DNA from: Akkermansiaceae bacterium
GTDB taxonomy: Bacteria; Verrucomicrobiota; Verrucomicrobiia; Verrucomicrobiales; Akkermansiaceae
Reading direction: 5' to 3'
Length of the DNA: 44,981 nucleotides
Assembly (NCBI GenBank): GCA_015062045.1
Contig: SUVJ01000009.1
Span: forward strand, 1-44,981
The notes beneath the pieces were generated by a model that searched no databases, was not told the origin of the DNA, and worked only from the letters and a program-made list of their open reading frames with translations. The position numbers were made by a program, and so were the translations under genes. Each line of letters begins with the position of its first letter. Position 1 is the first letter of the stretch. Positions 17,430 through 27,229 of the stretch are shown here, piece by piece.

Positions 17430-18473
17430 ATGAAGTCAGCAGGTAATCACATCATTATATCCGCAGTGCTGAGTGCATTGATGCTCAGCTCTTGTGTGTT
17501 GCAGCGTCAAATGATAGCCGAGGATGCGGCAGCAGTGCGCAGTTTGCGTTCTATGGGGCTTATAGACAAAGCGGAAGATGTGAACGCTAAGCGTTTACCC
17601 AGTGGGGCAACGCTGTTGATAGATGCGGCTGAGAAGGGGAATGTGGCATTGGTGGATACGTTGATTCAAGCGGGAGCGAATCCCGATGGCAGGGGGTATT
17701 CTATCAACGCAGTGCCGCTTACACGCACGCAATCTGCGGAGGTGGTGGCGTCTTTAATTAAGGCGGATGCGGATGTAAACATTGCGGATGATACGGGTAC
17801 AACCCCATTAAGCCGTGCATTGAGCACCAATAATAAAGCGGGGGTGGAGCTGTTGCTGAAAGCGGGTGCCGGTGTAACGCCGGATGCCCCCGCAGATTCC
17901 CCCTTGCTGGTGGTGAGGGATGTTGCAACTGCCACGCGTTTGGTGGAGCTTGGGGCGGATGTGAACGGAGCCTCTGCCCGCGGGGTGACGCCGTTAATGC
18001 GTGCGGTTGCCAGAAATAATGAGGCGTTGGTGCGTTTTTATTTAGAGAAGGGGGCAGATGTAAAAGTGGCAGATGCCGCGGGTAATACGGCGTTGCATGG
18101 GGCAAGGTCTGCGGCAGTGGTTAAGTTGTTGTGTGAGGCCGGGGCAGACCCGGCTGCCGTGAATGCTAAGGGCGAGACGGCTCTATTTGATATTTTGCAC
18201 ACGCCGGCAACGGTGCAGGCTTTGGTGGGGGCGGGGGTGCCGCTCAATGTTATATCCAGCGCATCCGGCATGACGGCTTTGCTGGCCATGCTGGCCGATG
18301 AACGTGAGGATGATGCCGCTATTTTGTGTTTGATACGTGCCGGGGCAGATGTGCAGGTGCGTACCCCCAAGGGGGAAACCGCGTTGCAGTTGGCTCAACA
18401 GCGCAAAACAAAACGCCGTGTAGCTATCATTCGAGCACTGATTCAACGTGGTGCTAAGAACGCGGCTCAATAA
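17430..18473 (+). CDS. Ankyrin-repeat lipoprotein
   Basis: LMLSSC lipobox; multiple repeats such as GATLLIDAAEKGNVALVDTLIQAGANPD and GVTPLMRAVARNNEALVRFYLEKGADV. Confidence 0.88.
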   Translation: MKSAGNHIIISAVLSALMLSSCVLQRQMIAEDAAAVRSLRSMGLIDKAEDVNAKRLPSGATLLIDAAEKGNVALVDTLIQAGANPDGRGYSINAVPLTRTQSAEVVASLIKADADVNIADDTGTTPLSRALSTNNKAGVELLLKAGAGVTPDAPADSPLLVVRDVATATRLVELGADVNGASARGVTPLMRAVARNNEALVRFYLEKGADVKVADAAGNTALHGARSAAVVKLLCEAGADPAAVNAKGETALFDILHTPATVQALVGAGVPLNVISSASGMTALLAMLADEREDDAAILCLIRAGADVQVRTPKGETALQLAQQRKTKRRVAIIRALIQRGAKNAAQ

Positions 18474-18507
18474 CCGCACCCTACTTTTTCTATGACGGCA
18501 AAAGCGG

Positions 18508-18536
18508 TTGCCAAAGTGGGAAGAAAGGGGTAGAAT
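18508..18536 (+). promoter_or_regulatory. Promoter of polysaccharide deacetylase gene
   Basis: TTGCCA - 17 nt - TAGAAT. Confidence 0.55.
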
Positions 18537-18558
18537 ATGCCGAGATAACCTTTTTCTG

Positions 18559-19458
18559 ATGATGAAACGTTTTATCCCGGTTTTGATAAGCTTGGTGTTG
18601 GCTGCTTGTTCTACACAGCAGCAGCAAAAGGATGATACCCCAGATGTACTGTTGCCGCCTAAGGAGCAACCCACAACACCCGGCCAAACCATACCCCAAG
18701 TGAAACCGGCTGTTCCGGATAAGCCTTTTAAACCGGCTATGCCGGGGCTGAGGGTGTCTTCCGTCAGTGTGCCCGGTAAGTATGTAGCCATTACATTTGA
18801 TGACGGCCCCAGCTCCTCTTTAACCCCGCAGGTGTTAGATATTTTGAAGCGCCATGGTGCCAGTGCCACTTTCTTTGTGTTGGGTGACAATGCAGCGCGT
18901 AACCCGTCTATCTTGGCGCGAGCCGTTGCAGAGGGGCATGAGATTGGCAACCATACCTATTCTCACATCAAGATGACCTCTGCCTCTGCAGAGACAATCA
19001 GCTCCGAGATTTCTCGTACGGCTGCCGTGATTGAGTCTGCCACGGGGCGTAAAGCCAAAGTGATGCGTCCGCCGTATGGGGCAACCAATGGCAATATTGT
19101 CAATAATATGTATAACAATTACGGCATGCGCAGTATTTTGTGGAATATAGATACGCAAGATTGGCGGCATCCCGGTGTTGGGGTGGTGGTGCAGCGTGCC
19201 GTGGGTGGCGCAAAACCCGGTTCTATTATTTTGTTGCATGATATTCACTCCTCTACCTTAGCTGCGGTGGAGGGGATTGTAACCGGTCTGCAGGCTCGCG
19301 GGTTTAAGTTGGTGACGGTGTCTCAGTTAATAGAAATGGGCCGCCAAGCGGCTCAGCAGCCTGCAACCCCGGCAGCAGAGCCGACAACTCCTGCCGTGCC
19401 TGCACTTGCGCCCGGTGCCGCAGGTGCTGCTACAATTAGCGGGACTGCCTCCTTGTAA
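18559..19458 (+). CDS. Polysaccharide deacetylase (NodB domain) lipoprotein
   Basis: LVLAACS lipobox; AITFDDGPSS, GHEIGNHTYSH, MRPPYGATN. Confidence 0.9.
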   Translation: MMKRFIPVLISLVLAACSTQQQQKDDTPDVLLPPKEQPTTPGQTIPQVKPAVPDKPFKPAMPGLRVSSVSVPGKYVAITFDDGPSSSLTPQVLDILKRHGASATFFVLGDNAARNPSILARAVAEGHEIGNHTYSHIKMTSASAETISSEISRTAAVIESATGRKAKVMRPPYGATNGNIVNNMYNNYGMRSILWNIDTQDWRHPGVGVVVQRAVGGAKPGSIILLHDIHSSTLAAVEGIVTGLQARGFKLVTVSQLIEMGRQAAQQPATPAAEPTTPAVPALAPGAAGAATISGTASL

Positions 19459-19477
19459 TGATTTTTGTGTGTGAATC

Positions 19478-21007
19478 ATGAAAAAATCCAATATCGGTAA
19501 GGTTTACTTGGTAGGGGCGGGGCCGGGAGACCCCTCGTTGATGACGCTCAAGGGTCGTACTCTGATAGAGCAGGCAGATTGCTTGGTGTATGATGCCTTG
19601 GCTAACCCTGCCATGCTTGCATGGGCTACTGCCTCCTGCAAAAAGATTTATGTGGGTAAGCGTGCCAATCAACACGCCATGCCGCAACAAAAAATCAATG
19701 AATTGCTGGTGCAGGCTGCCGCAGAGTATCAATGTGTGGTGCGTTTAAAAGGAGGGGATCCGTATGTGTTCGGCCGCGGTGCGGAAGAGGCTGCTGCTTT
19801 GCATGCTGCCGGGGTGCCGTTTGAAGTGGTGCCGGGTATCAGCTCTGCCATTGCAGGCCCGGCGTATGCCGGTATACCGGTGACCCACCGCGCCTGTTGC
19901 ACGCAATTTACCGTTTTTACTGCTCATGAGGATGCGGATAAGACGGAGTCTACCTTGGATATTCCCGGTATTGCTGCGGCTAAGGGTACTAAGATCATGC
20001 TCATGGGCATGAGCCGCTTGCGCCGAACCCTGGAGGCCTTGATGGCTGCCGGGCAGGGGGGAGATGTGCCTGCTGCCGCTATTCAATGGGCGGCTACGGC
20101 GCGCCAGCGCAGTGTTAAATCTACCGTTGCCGGCTTGGCGGATGCCGTGGATGCTGCCGGACTTGGTGCACCTGCCGTTGTGGTTATCGGGGATGTTGTA
20201 ACCTACGCAGATTCGCTGGATTGGTATACAACATTACCGCTTTTCGGCAAGCGCATTGTGGTAACCCGCACGCGAGAGCAAGCCGGCGAGTTGTCTGCCG
20301 CGCTGGCTGCCTTGGGGGCAGATGCCATGGAGCTGCCCACCATCCGCATTGTGCCGCCTACCGACAGAAAAGATTTTGCGGCTGCTGTGGTGGATTGCCC
20401 GCGTTATGACTGGTTGGTGTTCTCCAGCCCCAATGGTGTACGCAAGTTCTTTGAGGCATTCTATGCCGTGTATGAGGACATACGCGAGATTGGCGGTGCC
20501 CGCATTGCTGCTGTTGGTCCCGGCACTGCCGCAGAGCTTAAAAAGCACGGTTTGATGGTAGATATCATGCCCCAAAAAGCCGTGGCGGAGGAGCTTGTGG
20601 CAGAGTTTGACCGCAAGGGCGATGAGTTTGGCGGTGTTGCCAATGTTACTATGCTTTGGGTTCACAGTGAAAAGGGCAGAGATGTTGTATATAAGGAACT
20701 GATGAAACGCCAAGCCATTGTGGATGAATGTATAGCCTATAACACCGTGCCCGAGACAGAAGACCCCGCCGGCACCTGCGCCCGCTTGGCGGATGAAGGG
20801 GCGGATGTCATTACCTTTACCAGCTCCAGCACGGTAAAGAACTTTATGGCTTTGCAAATCCCGATTCCGCAAAACTGCAAAATTGCCTCCATTGGCCCGG
20901 TTACAACGGCTACGCTGCGCGAGTTCGGGCTGGAGCCCCATATTGTCAGCCCCATGCATAATATACCGAGTTTGGTACAAGCCATAGCAGATTATTTCCG
21001 TAAGTGA
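19478..21007 (+). CDS. cobA-hemD: Uroporphyrinogen-III C-methyltransferase / uroporphyrinogen-III synthase fusion
   Basis: SUMT motifs VYLVGAGPGDPSLMTLKG, RLKGGDPYVFGRGAEE, GIPVTHR; then HemD-like KRIVVTRTREQAGELSAALAALGA...WLVFSSPNGV. Confidence 0.92.
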   Translation: MKKSNIGKVYLVGAGPGDPSLMTLKGRTLIEQADCLVYDALANPAMLAWATASCKKIYVGKRANQHAMPQQKINELLVQAAAEYQCVVRLKGGDPYVFGRGAEEAAALHAAGVPFEVVPGISSAIAGPAYAGIPVTHRACCTQFTVFTAHEDADKTESTLDIPGIAAAKGTKIMLMGMSRLRRTLEALMAAGQGGDVPAAAIQWAATARQRSVKSTVAGLADAVDAAGLGAPAVVVIGDVVTYADSLDWYTTLPLFGKRIVVTRTREQAGELSAALAALGADAMELPTIRIVPPTDRKDFAAAVVDCPRYDWLVFSSPNGVRKFFEAFYAVYEDIREIGGARIAAVGPGTAAELKKHGLMVDIMPQKAVAEELVAEFDRKGDEFGGVANVTMLWVHSEKGRDVVYKELMKRQAIVDECIAYNTVPETEDPAGTCARLADEGADVITFTSSSTVKNFMALQIPIPQNCKIASIGPVTTATLREFGLEPHIVSPMHNIPSLVQAIADYFRK

Positions 21008-21024
21008 TACACCGTGATAGAGAG

Positions 21025-22083
21025 ATGCAAATGTATTGCCTGGGGTTAAATCACCGCACGTCTCCCTTGGCAATAAGAGAGAAATTTGCCGTTGCCAAAC
21101 GGCACATGCAACAAAGCAATGCTGAGATTGCTGCCTTAGCCGCTGTGCAGGAGTGCGTACTGCTCTCCACCTGCAACCGTACAGAGCTTTATTATTGGAC
21201 ACAAGATGCCCAAGCCGCATACGCTGATATTATGGGCTATTTTCTCGGTACGGTGGTAGAAGAGGCCGAGAAAAAACAATTATCTGCCTGTTTTTATTGC
21301 TACGAGGGGGCGGCGGCTTTGCGCCATTTGGCGAGAGTAGCTGCCGGCATGGACTCTATGGTGATTGGCGAGACGGAGATTTTCGGCCAGCTGAAGGATG
21401 CCTACAGAGAGGCCTTGGCGGCAGATGCTACGGCATATTACGCCAACCGCACATTCCAGCGGGTGTTTACGATTGGCAAAAAAGTGCGCACGGAAACGCG
21501 CATTACCAGCGGCCCCACATCTATTGGTGCAGCCGCCGTGCAGTTGGCAGGCGATTCTTTGGGTGGCTTGAGCGGCGCAAAGGTGCTGATTGTGGGTGCA
21601 GGAGACATTGCACGCAGTACGGCTCAAAGCTTGTGCTCCCGTGGTGCGGAGGGCATTTTTGTAGCCAATCGCTCCTATGAACGCGCAGTGGATTTGGCGC
21701 AAAAGGTAGGCGGTAAAGTGATTCGCTTTACTGAGTGGGTGCCTTATCTGGAGCAAATAGATATTGTCATTGTATCGACCGCATCCCCGGTGTATGTGGT
21801 GGTGCCATCTGTGCTTCAACAGGCTCAGGCTGCAAGAAACGGTCGCCCCCTGTTCCTTATTGACTTATCTGTACCCAGAAACATTGACCCTGCCTGTGGC
21901 TTGTTGCCCGATGTTTATTTGTATGATACGGATACCCTGCAACGCATTGCCGAAAACTCCCACCATGCTCGCTGTGGGGAAATTGAACGGGCAGAGCAGC
22001 TGATAGACGCTTGGGTGCATGAAAATTTGGCAGATTTGTTGACCCCGCGTATGCATTTTGATGAAAAATTAGAAAAAAATTAG
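21025..22083 (+). CDS. hemA: Glutamyl-tRNA reductase
   Basis: GLNHRTSPLAIREKFA, LSTCNRTELYYW, GETEIFGQLKDAY, VLIVGAGDIARSTAQSL. Confidence 0.95.
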   Translation: MQMYCLGLNHRTSPLAIREKFAVAKRHMQQSNAEIAALAAVQECVLLSTCNRTELYYWTQDAQAAYADIMGYFLGTVVEEAEKKQLSACFYCYEGAAALRHLARVAAGMDSMVIGETEIFGQLKDAYREALAADATAYYANRTFQRVFTIGKKVRTETRITSGPTSIGAAAVQLAGDSLGGLSGAKVLIVGAGDIARSTAQSLCSRGAEGIFVANRSYERAVDLAQKVGGKVIRFTEWVPYLEQIDIVIVSTASPVYVVVPSVLQQAQAARNGRPLFLIDLSVPRNIDPACGLLPDVYLYDTDTLQRIAENSHHARCGEIERAEQLIDAWVHENLADLLTPRMHFDEKLEKN

Positions 22084-22145
22084 AATTTTTTGAACAAAAA
22101 ACAGTTCGTGACTGTCTATTCTAATGTAGTTTTTAATCGCGCAGT

Positions 22146-22739
22146 ATGAGTAACAAAAAAACAAGTGGCACAAATCTTACCGAGGATGACATTATCAGCC
22201 TGCTGGCTGAATTGAGAATGGAACCGCACCCTGAGGCTAATTTTGAAGACAGATTTGTTCACGATTTCAAAGAAAGAGTTGCTACATACGCCGTAACGCG
22301 TCCTGCCCGTAAAGTGCTTTGGGAGCATATTCTGCTGCGTTTAACAGGTATCGGCAAAATGAAATGGGCATGCGGTGCTACCACCTTGGGCGTTGGCGTT
22401 CTGGCTGTGGGGTTTCTCTCTTGGCCTTCTGACGATGCCTCGGAATCACAGCGCGTTGCTCCGGCTATCGGCTCTGCCAGAGTTGTCTCCAAAACGGCCC
22501 CGATAGTTGACCCGAGGGATGTCATTGTGAGCTCTTCTTTGGAGCTGGAGTCTGCTACTTGTATTTTGCCTGCTCAAGTGAATCCGGTGTTCGGGACTAA
22601 TCCTTCATATTCCTCTTTCGAGAACAATACCCATGTTTTTGATTCTGCGATAAATCCTCGCACCCTCCGAACAGTGCCTCAACAAATAACGCTTCCTGTC
22701 ATTGACTCCGGCGCTACGGTGGTGCCGTCAATGTTCTGA
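22146..22739 (+). CDS. Single-TM hypothetical protein
   Basis: One central hydrophobic segment (ATTLGVGVLAVGFLSW); no recognised catalytic motif. Confidence 0.65.
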   Translation: MSNKKTSGTNLTEDDIISLLAELRMEPHPEANFEDRFVHDFKERVATYAVTRPARKVLWEHILLRLTGIGKMKWACGATTLGVGVLAVGFLSWPSDDASESQRVAPAIGSARVVSKTAPIVDPRDVIVSSSLELESATCILPAQVNPVFGTNPSYSSFENNTHVFDSAINPRTLRTVPQQITLPVIDSGATVVPSMF

Positions 22740-22872
22740 GATTTCTTCCTTTTACCATAAAAACGGGCATGGAGCTTTTGCTTTATGCCTTTTTTCGTGA
22801 GCGGATACAGGGGGTATTACATAATTATCCTGAAATAATTATACCAAAAGGTGTAATTCAATGATTCCGTTC

Positions 22873-22903
22873 TTGATTGTGACCGTCATTTGTGCTATAT
22901 AAT
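22873..22903 (+). promoter_or_regulatory. Putative promoter for the 22909 gene (possibly leaderless)
   Basis: TTGATT - 17 nt - TATATA(AT). Confidence 0.4.
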
Positions 22904-22908
22904 TGCAC

Positions 22909-24477
22909 GTGGAAAAGGAATGTACGAGATGTCATAAAATGTTCCGGGCTTCGACGGAAAGCCAGGATGTGTGTCCGGCGTGCTTAAATGATGAATTCGG
23001 CTCCGGGGTGGCAGCAAAAGATTTCGGGAGAGAGGCATTTATTAAAGAGAACAGCGCAGCCATGCGCCGGCAGCAGGCTCGTGCCACCAGGTTAAGCAAG
23101 AATTTTCGTTCTGCCACGGCCTATAATTTGATTGGCATGCTCAGATGCGGGCTTGGCGTTATCCTGTTCATGATTTGTGTGCTGTTGTTCCTGATTTCCG
23201 ATGGGGATCAAATGACATTTCTCAATCAATTAGATTACACCTATCAGCTTTGTATTTCCCTGGGCACGGCTTTAATCTCAAGCCTGTTGTTGCTGCCGTC
23301 TTTTACTCGTCACAAAATTGTTGTGGCCTCTTTTTGGGTGATTATGTTATCCATGGGGGCTACAATGCCCTCCATGTGGCATTTTAAGGTGCCCAATGTC
23401 TCAGACTATGAGCCGGAGACCGCTGAGGAGAAGCCGGGGGATGATGCCGCGTTGACGAGTGGTCGCCACCTTACGGATGCAGATTTGGCGTACTTCAACG
23501 AGCTGAAGGAATCTCGTACCCGCGGGGTGCATTATTCCGTTTTTGTGCGTTGTGATTTAGTTAAAGAGGATGTTGCAGAGGGGATTATTTCATTTGGCAG
23601 AATGGAGCAGCCCACACGCAACCTTATTCGTACCTCTCTCTCTCGCTTGATGAAGGGGGCTAAGGTGGAGATTAATAACAGTGCAGACGGCAGTGGCGTT
23701 ATTTTCACCGTGGTTAATGTGCCGGATGAAAGAAAAAACATAAGCTCTATTCTGAATCGCTACGGGCGTGTATATTACAGTGAACCGGCAGAGGGTATCT
23801 ATGAGCTGTTGCTGGAGCCCGATAAAGTAAAAATCGGGGATGGGTATGATGCTGCTGTTATGTTAGACCCGTTGCACCCGTCTTTTGCAGAGTTGAATAT
23901 GAAAGCCCTGCGCAGTTTGGATGCCGAAATTGTGCGTGCCGCGGCTTCTCGTTTGGCGGAGGCTAACGTGAACCGCCTGCGTAACGATATTGCCGTGCGT
24001 ATCATTGAAGCATTACAGCAGCCTTGGGAGTCTGAGGCGGATACCTATAATGCATTGGCTGAGGCTTTGGTTGTGTATGCGCCGCATGGTATGCCGCAAG
24101 TTGCGGATATACTTTGGCGGTATTTCCAAAATAATATACGAGCCGGGCGCGGTGTTTCTCAACGCGTAGCTGTTCGTTTGGCTCAAGAAGCACCGGATAA
24201 AATGAAAACGCCTGTGCTTAAGTTATGGCAAGCTAACCCCACGGCGTGGAATGAGGTAGCCGGCGTGCTCGTGGAGTTTATGGAGCCTTATATGATTGAA
24301 CAATTGACAAAGAAAAATCTGAGTGTAAAAGATTTGACTCATGTCATGAACTACTTGCAGTCTTATGGTACGAGCAGAGCCCTGCCGGCTCTTCAACCAT
24401 ATGTGGAACACGGCGATAAAGCCATCACCCGTAAAGCCTCTAACACGATAGATTCTATCAAGGGAAGGGGTAAATAA
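22909..24477 (+). CDS. Zinc-ribbon, multi-TM, HEAT-like hypothetical protein
   Basis: CTRCHKMF...CPACL; two to three TM segments; alpha-helical repeat-like C-terminus. GTG start proposed because the zinc ribbon begins before the first ATG. Confidence 0.65.
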   Translation: MEKECTRCHKMFRASTESQDVCPACLNDEFGSGVAAKDFGREAFIKENSAAMRRQQARATRLSKNFRSATAYNLIGMLRCGLGVILFMICVLLFLISDGDQMTFLNQLDYTYQLCISLGTALISSLLLLPSFTRHKIVVASFWVIMLSMGATMPSMWHFKVPNVSDYEPETAEEKPGDDAALTSGRHLTDADLAYFNELKESRTRGVHYSVFVRCDLVKEDVAEGIISFGRMEQPTRNLIRTSLSRLMKGAKVEINNSADGSGVIFTVVNVPDERKNISSILNRYGRVYYSEPAEGIYELLLEPDKVKIGDGYDAAVMLDPLHPSFAELNMKALRSLDAEIVRAAASRLAEANVNRLRNDIAVRIIEALQQPWESEADTYNALAEALVVYAPHGMPQVADILWRYFQNNIRAGRGVSQRVAVRLAQEAPDKMKTPVLKLWQANPTAWNEVAGVLVEFMEPYMIEQLTKKNLSVKDLTHVMNYLQSYGTSRALPALQPYVEHGDKAITRKASNTIDSIKGRGK

Positions 24478-24517
24478 TGATTTGAATAAGTATTAGACTA
24501 ATTTTATTTTACGCACT

Positions 24518-27214
24518 ATGAGCCAGAATCTAGTAAAACTTTTAGTCGGAGTCTTTGCGTCCATGTTGCTCGGCTATTTGCTGCGGCCGTGCTATAATAT
24601 GATACGCCCCGATGCTGTTGCGGTGGATTATGCCCCCACACCCACAGAAACACCCGAGGCTGAGGCCGGACCGTCCGAAATTGATGTTCTGACAGATGCG
24701 GATGAGCATGCCCCGGTTGTTGTGCATACCGGCGAGGTGAGGGAGAATGTATCTGTTGCAGAATTGGATGATGAAGACGGCCTGGGCTCGGACGATGATT
24801 TTGAGGATGCGGACGATGATACCGTGGCAGATGACGATGCCGGGGAGGATTGGACAGTGGCACGAGACAATGATTCTTTTGTGCCGGAGAAAACGCCGCC
24901 GGCAGAGCTTAAACCCATTCGAGAGGCTAATGTTCAGGTGGATCCTAAGGAAGAGGTGGTGCCTGTTGCTTGTAACAAAGCCCGCAACCGTGCCTACAAA
25001 CGCATGGCAGATAACTTGGCGGACAAGTACGTGCGTGCAGAAAAAAAACGTAAGGATGGCGTGGGCTACTCTGATAAAAAGTTTTCTGCCGAACAATGGA
25101 AACGCCCGGATGTCATATACCGGGATTTGCTCACCAAAACCGTGCCGGATCTTGCTCGCCAGAAAAAACTTTGGACTGCCTTGGAATCCCCCGAGCGGCA
25201 GTTAGATTTAGCCCGCCTTACCTTGATTCGTAAGGTTGGTTATGAGGGCTTGTCGAAAGTGGCAGAAACCAAAATGGGGCTCCCCATGTTGGTGGCACTT
25301 ACCTCAGACCTGGATTGGATGCAGGGGTTATTGTACTCCGGCCCTACGGATAAGTTGGGTAAAGCCTTGCTCTACTTGTCTGCCATTTATGAAAGATATG
25401 TAGAGCAAATGGCCTCCCCTCACACCCGCCGTATTGCCACGACCACGGCATTGGAGTTTGCGCGGGAGGGGTGGTCCGAGCAGGAAATGATGGCACGCTT
25501 TGAGTACTACCACAAGAGTTTTGAGGAGGGTAAGCTCAATTATATATTCGGCACCTTAGGGTATTGGGATACCCGTATAGTAACCGGGTGCAAAGAGCCC
25601 GAAGGGTGGGGTAGCGTGCGCTCTCTCACTTGGCAGCGAGACAATGTGCGCTTGCCTGCCGAGGGATACTTGGGTGCGTGCAACCAGTTGGTATATCGTC
25701 TTCGCAATGTGGCCGGCGATTCCGTGTTCTCCGGGGATTATTTGGGGCCCATCCTTAAACATACCAACCATACAACGGCTTGGGCACACCGTGAGATTGG
25801 CGGTGTGTGTGGAGCGTGCTCTCACTACGGTGCATACGGTGCATTGGCTGCCGGTATACCTGCCATGACCATGGGCGAGCCCGGTCACTGCGCATACACC
25901 GTACGCATCGGTAATGATTGGCAAAAGAGCTATTCGATTTATTGGCAGCACTCCATGCACAAGACGTTTTTCGGCTTGTATGATTGGGATTTCTTGATTT
26001 TGACGCAGGATTTTTATTCGGACAAGCATCACCAACTCATTTCAGACCAATTATTGGCCGCAGCAGAGTTGTTGGCTTCCCGTAAAATGATGAAATCTGC
26101 CTTCAACTGCTATGATGCAGCATTAGTGGCTCATCCCCTCAATTGGCAGGCATACCGCTCATACGCCGGGTATCTTAAGCAGAAAGCCGCAGACAACAAA
26201 GAGCGTTGGAAAGAGCTGCATGATAAGGTGGTTGCCAATATGGCCGTTAAGTTTCATAATGCCGCAGCAACCTATTTATGTAACTATGTGTACCCGAACC
26301 TGCTGCCCATGATTCCCGAGAAAAATGTGCGTAACAAAATGTATGCAGCGTTCTTTAAACAATGTGCAACTTTTGGCACAAATCGTTGGGATATAGCCCC
26401 CCTGCTGACGGCCCAGATAGAGGGATGCACCAACACTAAAGAAAAACTTGCCTACATGAAAGAAGCCCTCAAAACATTGATGGGTAAACCGGACTATGCA
26501 GGGGCTGTGCTCACTTGGGGCTTGGATTATATCAGCAAGTTGCCTAAATCCGATAAGGATGCGGCAAAATTGCATAAATCATTCAGTGATATGATTGTAC
26601 GTGCCATGGGACGCGCTAAGGCCAATAAGAAGAGTGCCGACACCACTTGGGCTGCCCTGAGTGAGGCCATTTATGCCGCCGCTACAAATGGGGATAAACT
26701 CACGTTCCAAGCTATCGGTAAGTTGGCTTACCGTAAGTGTCGTAAGAACTTCCCCAAACAAAAGATGCGCTTCCGTTCATTCCCGGGTCGTGTGGTTTCT
26801 GCCAAAGGACTCATTCGTACGGCTACAACCATAGATCCCGGGCAGATGTCTCAGTGCTGTATGCATTGGGCGGTATTACAGAAACATGGTGGTAATATCC
26901 CTGCTAAGTTTGAGGGTAGTGCCGGTATGACGGTAGAGCTGGAGTCTCCCAGCCTGCTTAATGGTGTTGTTTGTGTGTTTAATGAAAACGTAAAAAATGA
27001 CCGCGACTTTAAACTGGAGATTTCTTCTGATGGTCAGAACTGGGAATCTACGGATGCCGTGCCGGTTGTAGCCGGTAACATGGTGCGTGTAGATGTGCGT
27101 AAAGAAAAATTAACAACCGGATTTGTTCGCCTTTTGAGGGATGGAGACAAGTGGGAGTCTACCGTTATCGGCTTTTATGTATACGGTCGACCTGCAAGAG
27201 GTGCTAAAAAATAA
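24518..27214 (+). CDS. Membrane-anchored transglutaminase-like protein with acidic linker and possible C-terminal discoidin-like domain
   Basis: N-terminal TM; Asp/Glu-rich linker; Cys/His/Asp-like triad in GGVCGACSHYGAYGALAAGIPA - GHCAYTVRIG - NDWQKSY; C-term SPSLLNGVVCVFNENVKNDRDFKLEISSDGQNWE. Confidence 0.7.
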   Translation: MSQNLVKLLVGVFASMLLGYLLRPCYNMIRPDAVAVDYAPTPTETPEAEAGPSEIDVLTDADEHAPVVVHTGEVRENVSVAELDDEDGLGSDDDFEDADDDTVADDDAGEDWTVARDNDSFVPEKTPPAELKPIREANVQVDPKEEVVPVACNKARNRAYKRMADNLADKYVRAEKKRKDGVGYSDKKFSAEQWKRPDVIYRDLLTKTVPDLARQKKLWTALESPERQLDLARLTLIRKVGYEGLSKVAETKMGLPMLVALTSDLDWMQGLLYSGPTDKLGKALLYLSAIYERYVEQMASPHTRRIATTTALEFAREGWSEQEMMARFEYYHKSFEEGKLNYIFGTLGYWDTRIVTGCKEPEGWGSVRSLTWQRDNVRLPAEGYLGACNQLVYRLRNVAGDSVFSGDYLGPILKHTNHTTAWAHREIGGVCGACSHYGAYGALAAGIPAMTMGEPGHCAYTVRIGNDWQKSYSIYWQHSMHKTFFGLYDWDFLILTQDFYSDKHHQLISDQLLAAAELLASRKMMKSAFNCYDAALVAHPLNWQAYRSYAGYLKQKAADNKERWKELHDKVVANMAVKFHNAAATYLCNYVYPNLLPMIPEKNVRNKMYAAFFKQCATFGTNRWDIAPLLTAQIEGCTNTKEKLAYMKEALKTLMGKPDYAGAVLTWGLDYISKLPKSDKDAAKLHKSFSDMIVRAMGRAKANKKSADTTWAALSEAIYAAATNGDKLTFQAIGKLAYRKCRKNFPKQKMRFRSFPGRVVSAKGLIRTATTIDPGQMSQCCMHWAVLQKHGGNIPAKFEGSAGMTVELESPSLLNGVVCVFNENVKNDRDFKLEISSDGQNWESTDAVPVVAGNMVRVDVRKEKLTTGFVRLLRDGDKWESTVIGFYVYGRPARGAKK

Positions 27215-27229
27215 AACATACAACATGTT

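Noticed and set aside
17430-18473. Ankyrin protein as a secreted effector
   Set aside because: It has a lipobox and no secretion-system genes are nearby; ankyrin lipoproteins are common.
20234-21220. 328-aa minus-strand ORF
   Set aside because: Antisense to the cobA-hemD and hemA coding regions, which have clear motifs.
19478-22083. Novel cofactor cluster at cobA-hemD/hemA
   Set aside because: Standard tetrapyrrole biosynthesis genes; the fusion and adjacency are known in bacteria.
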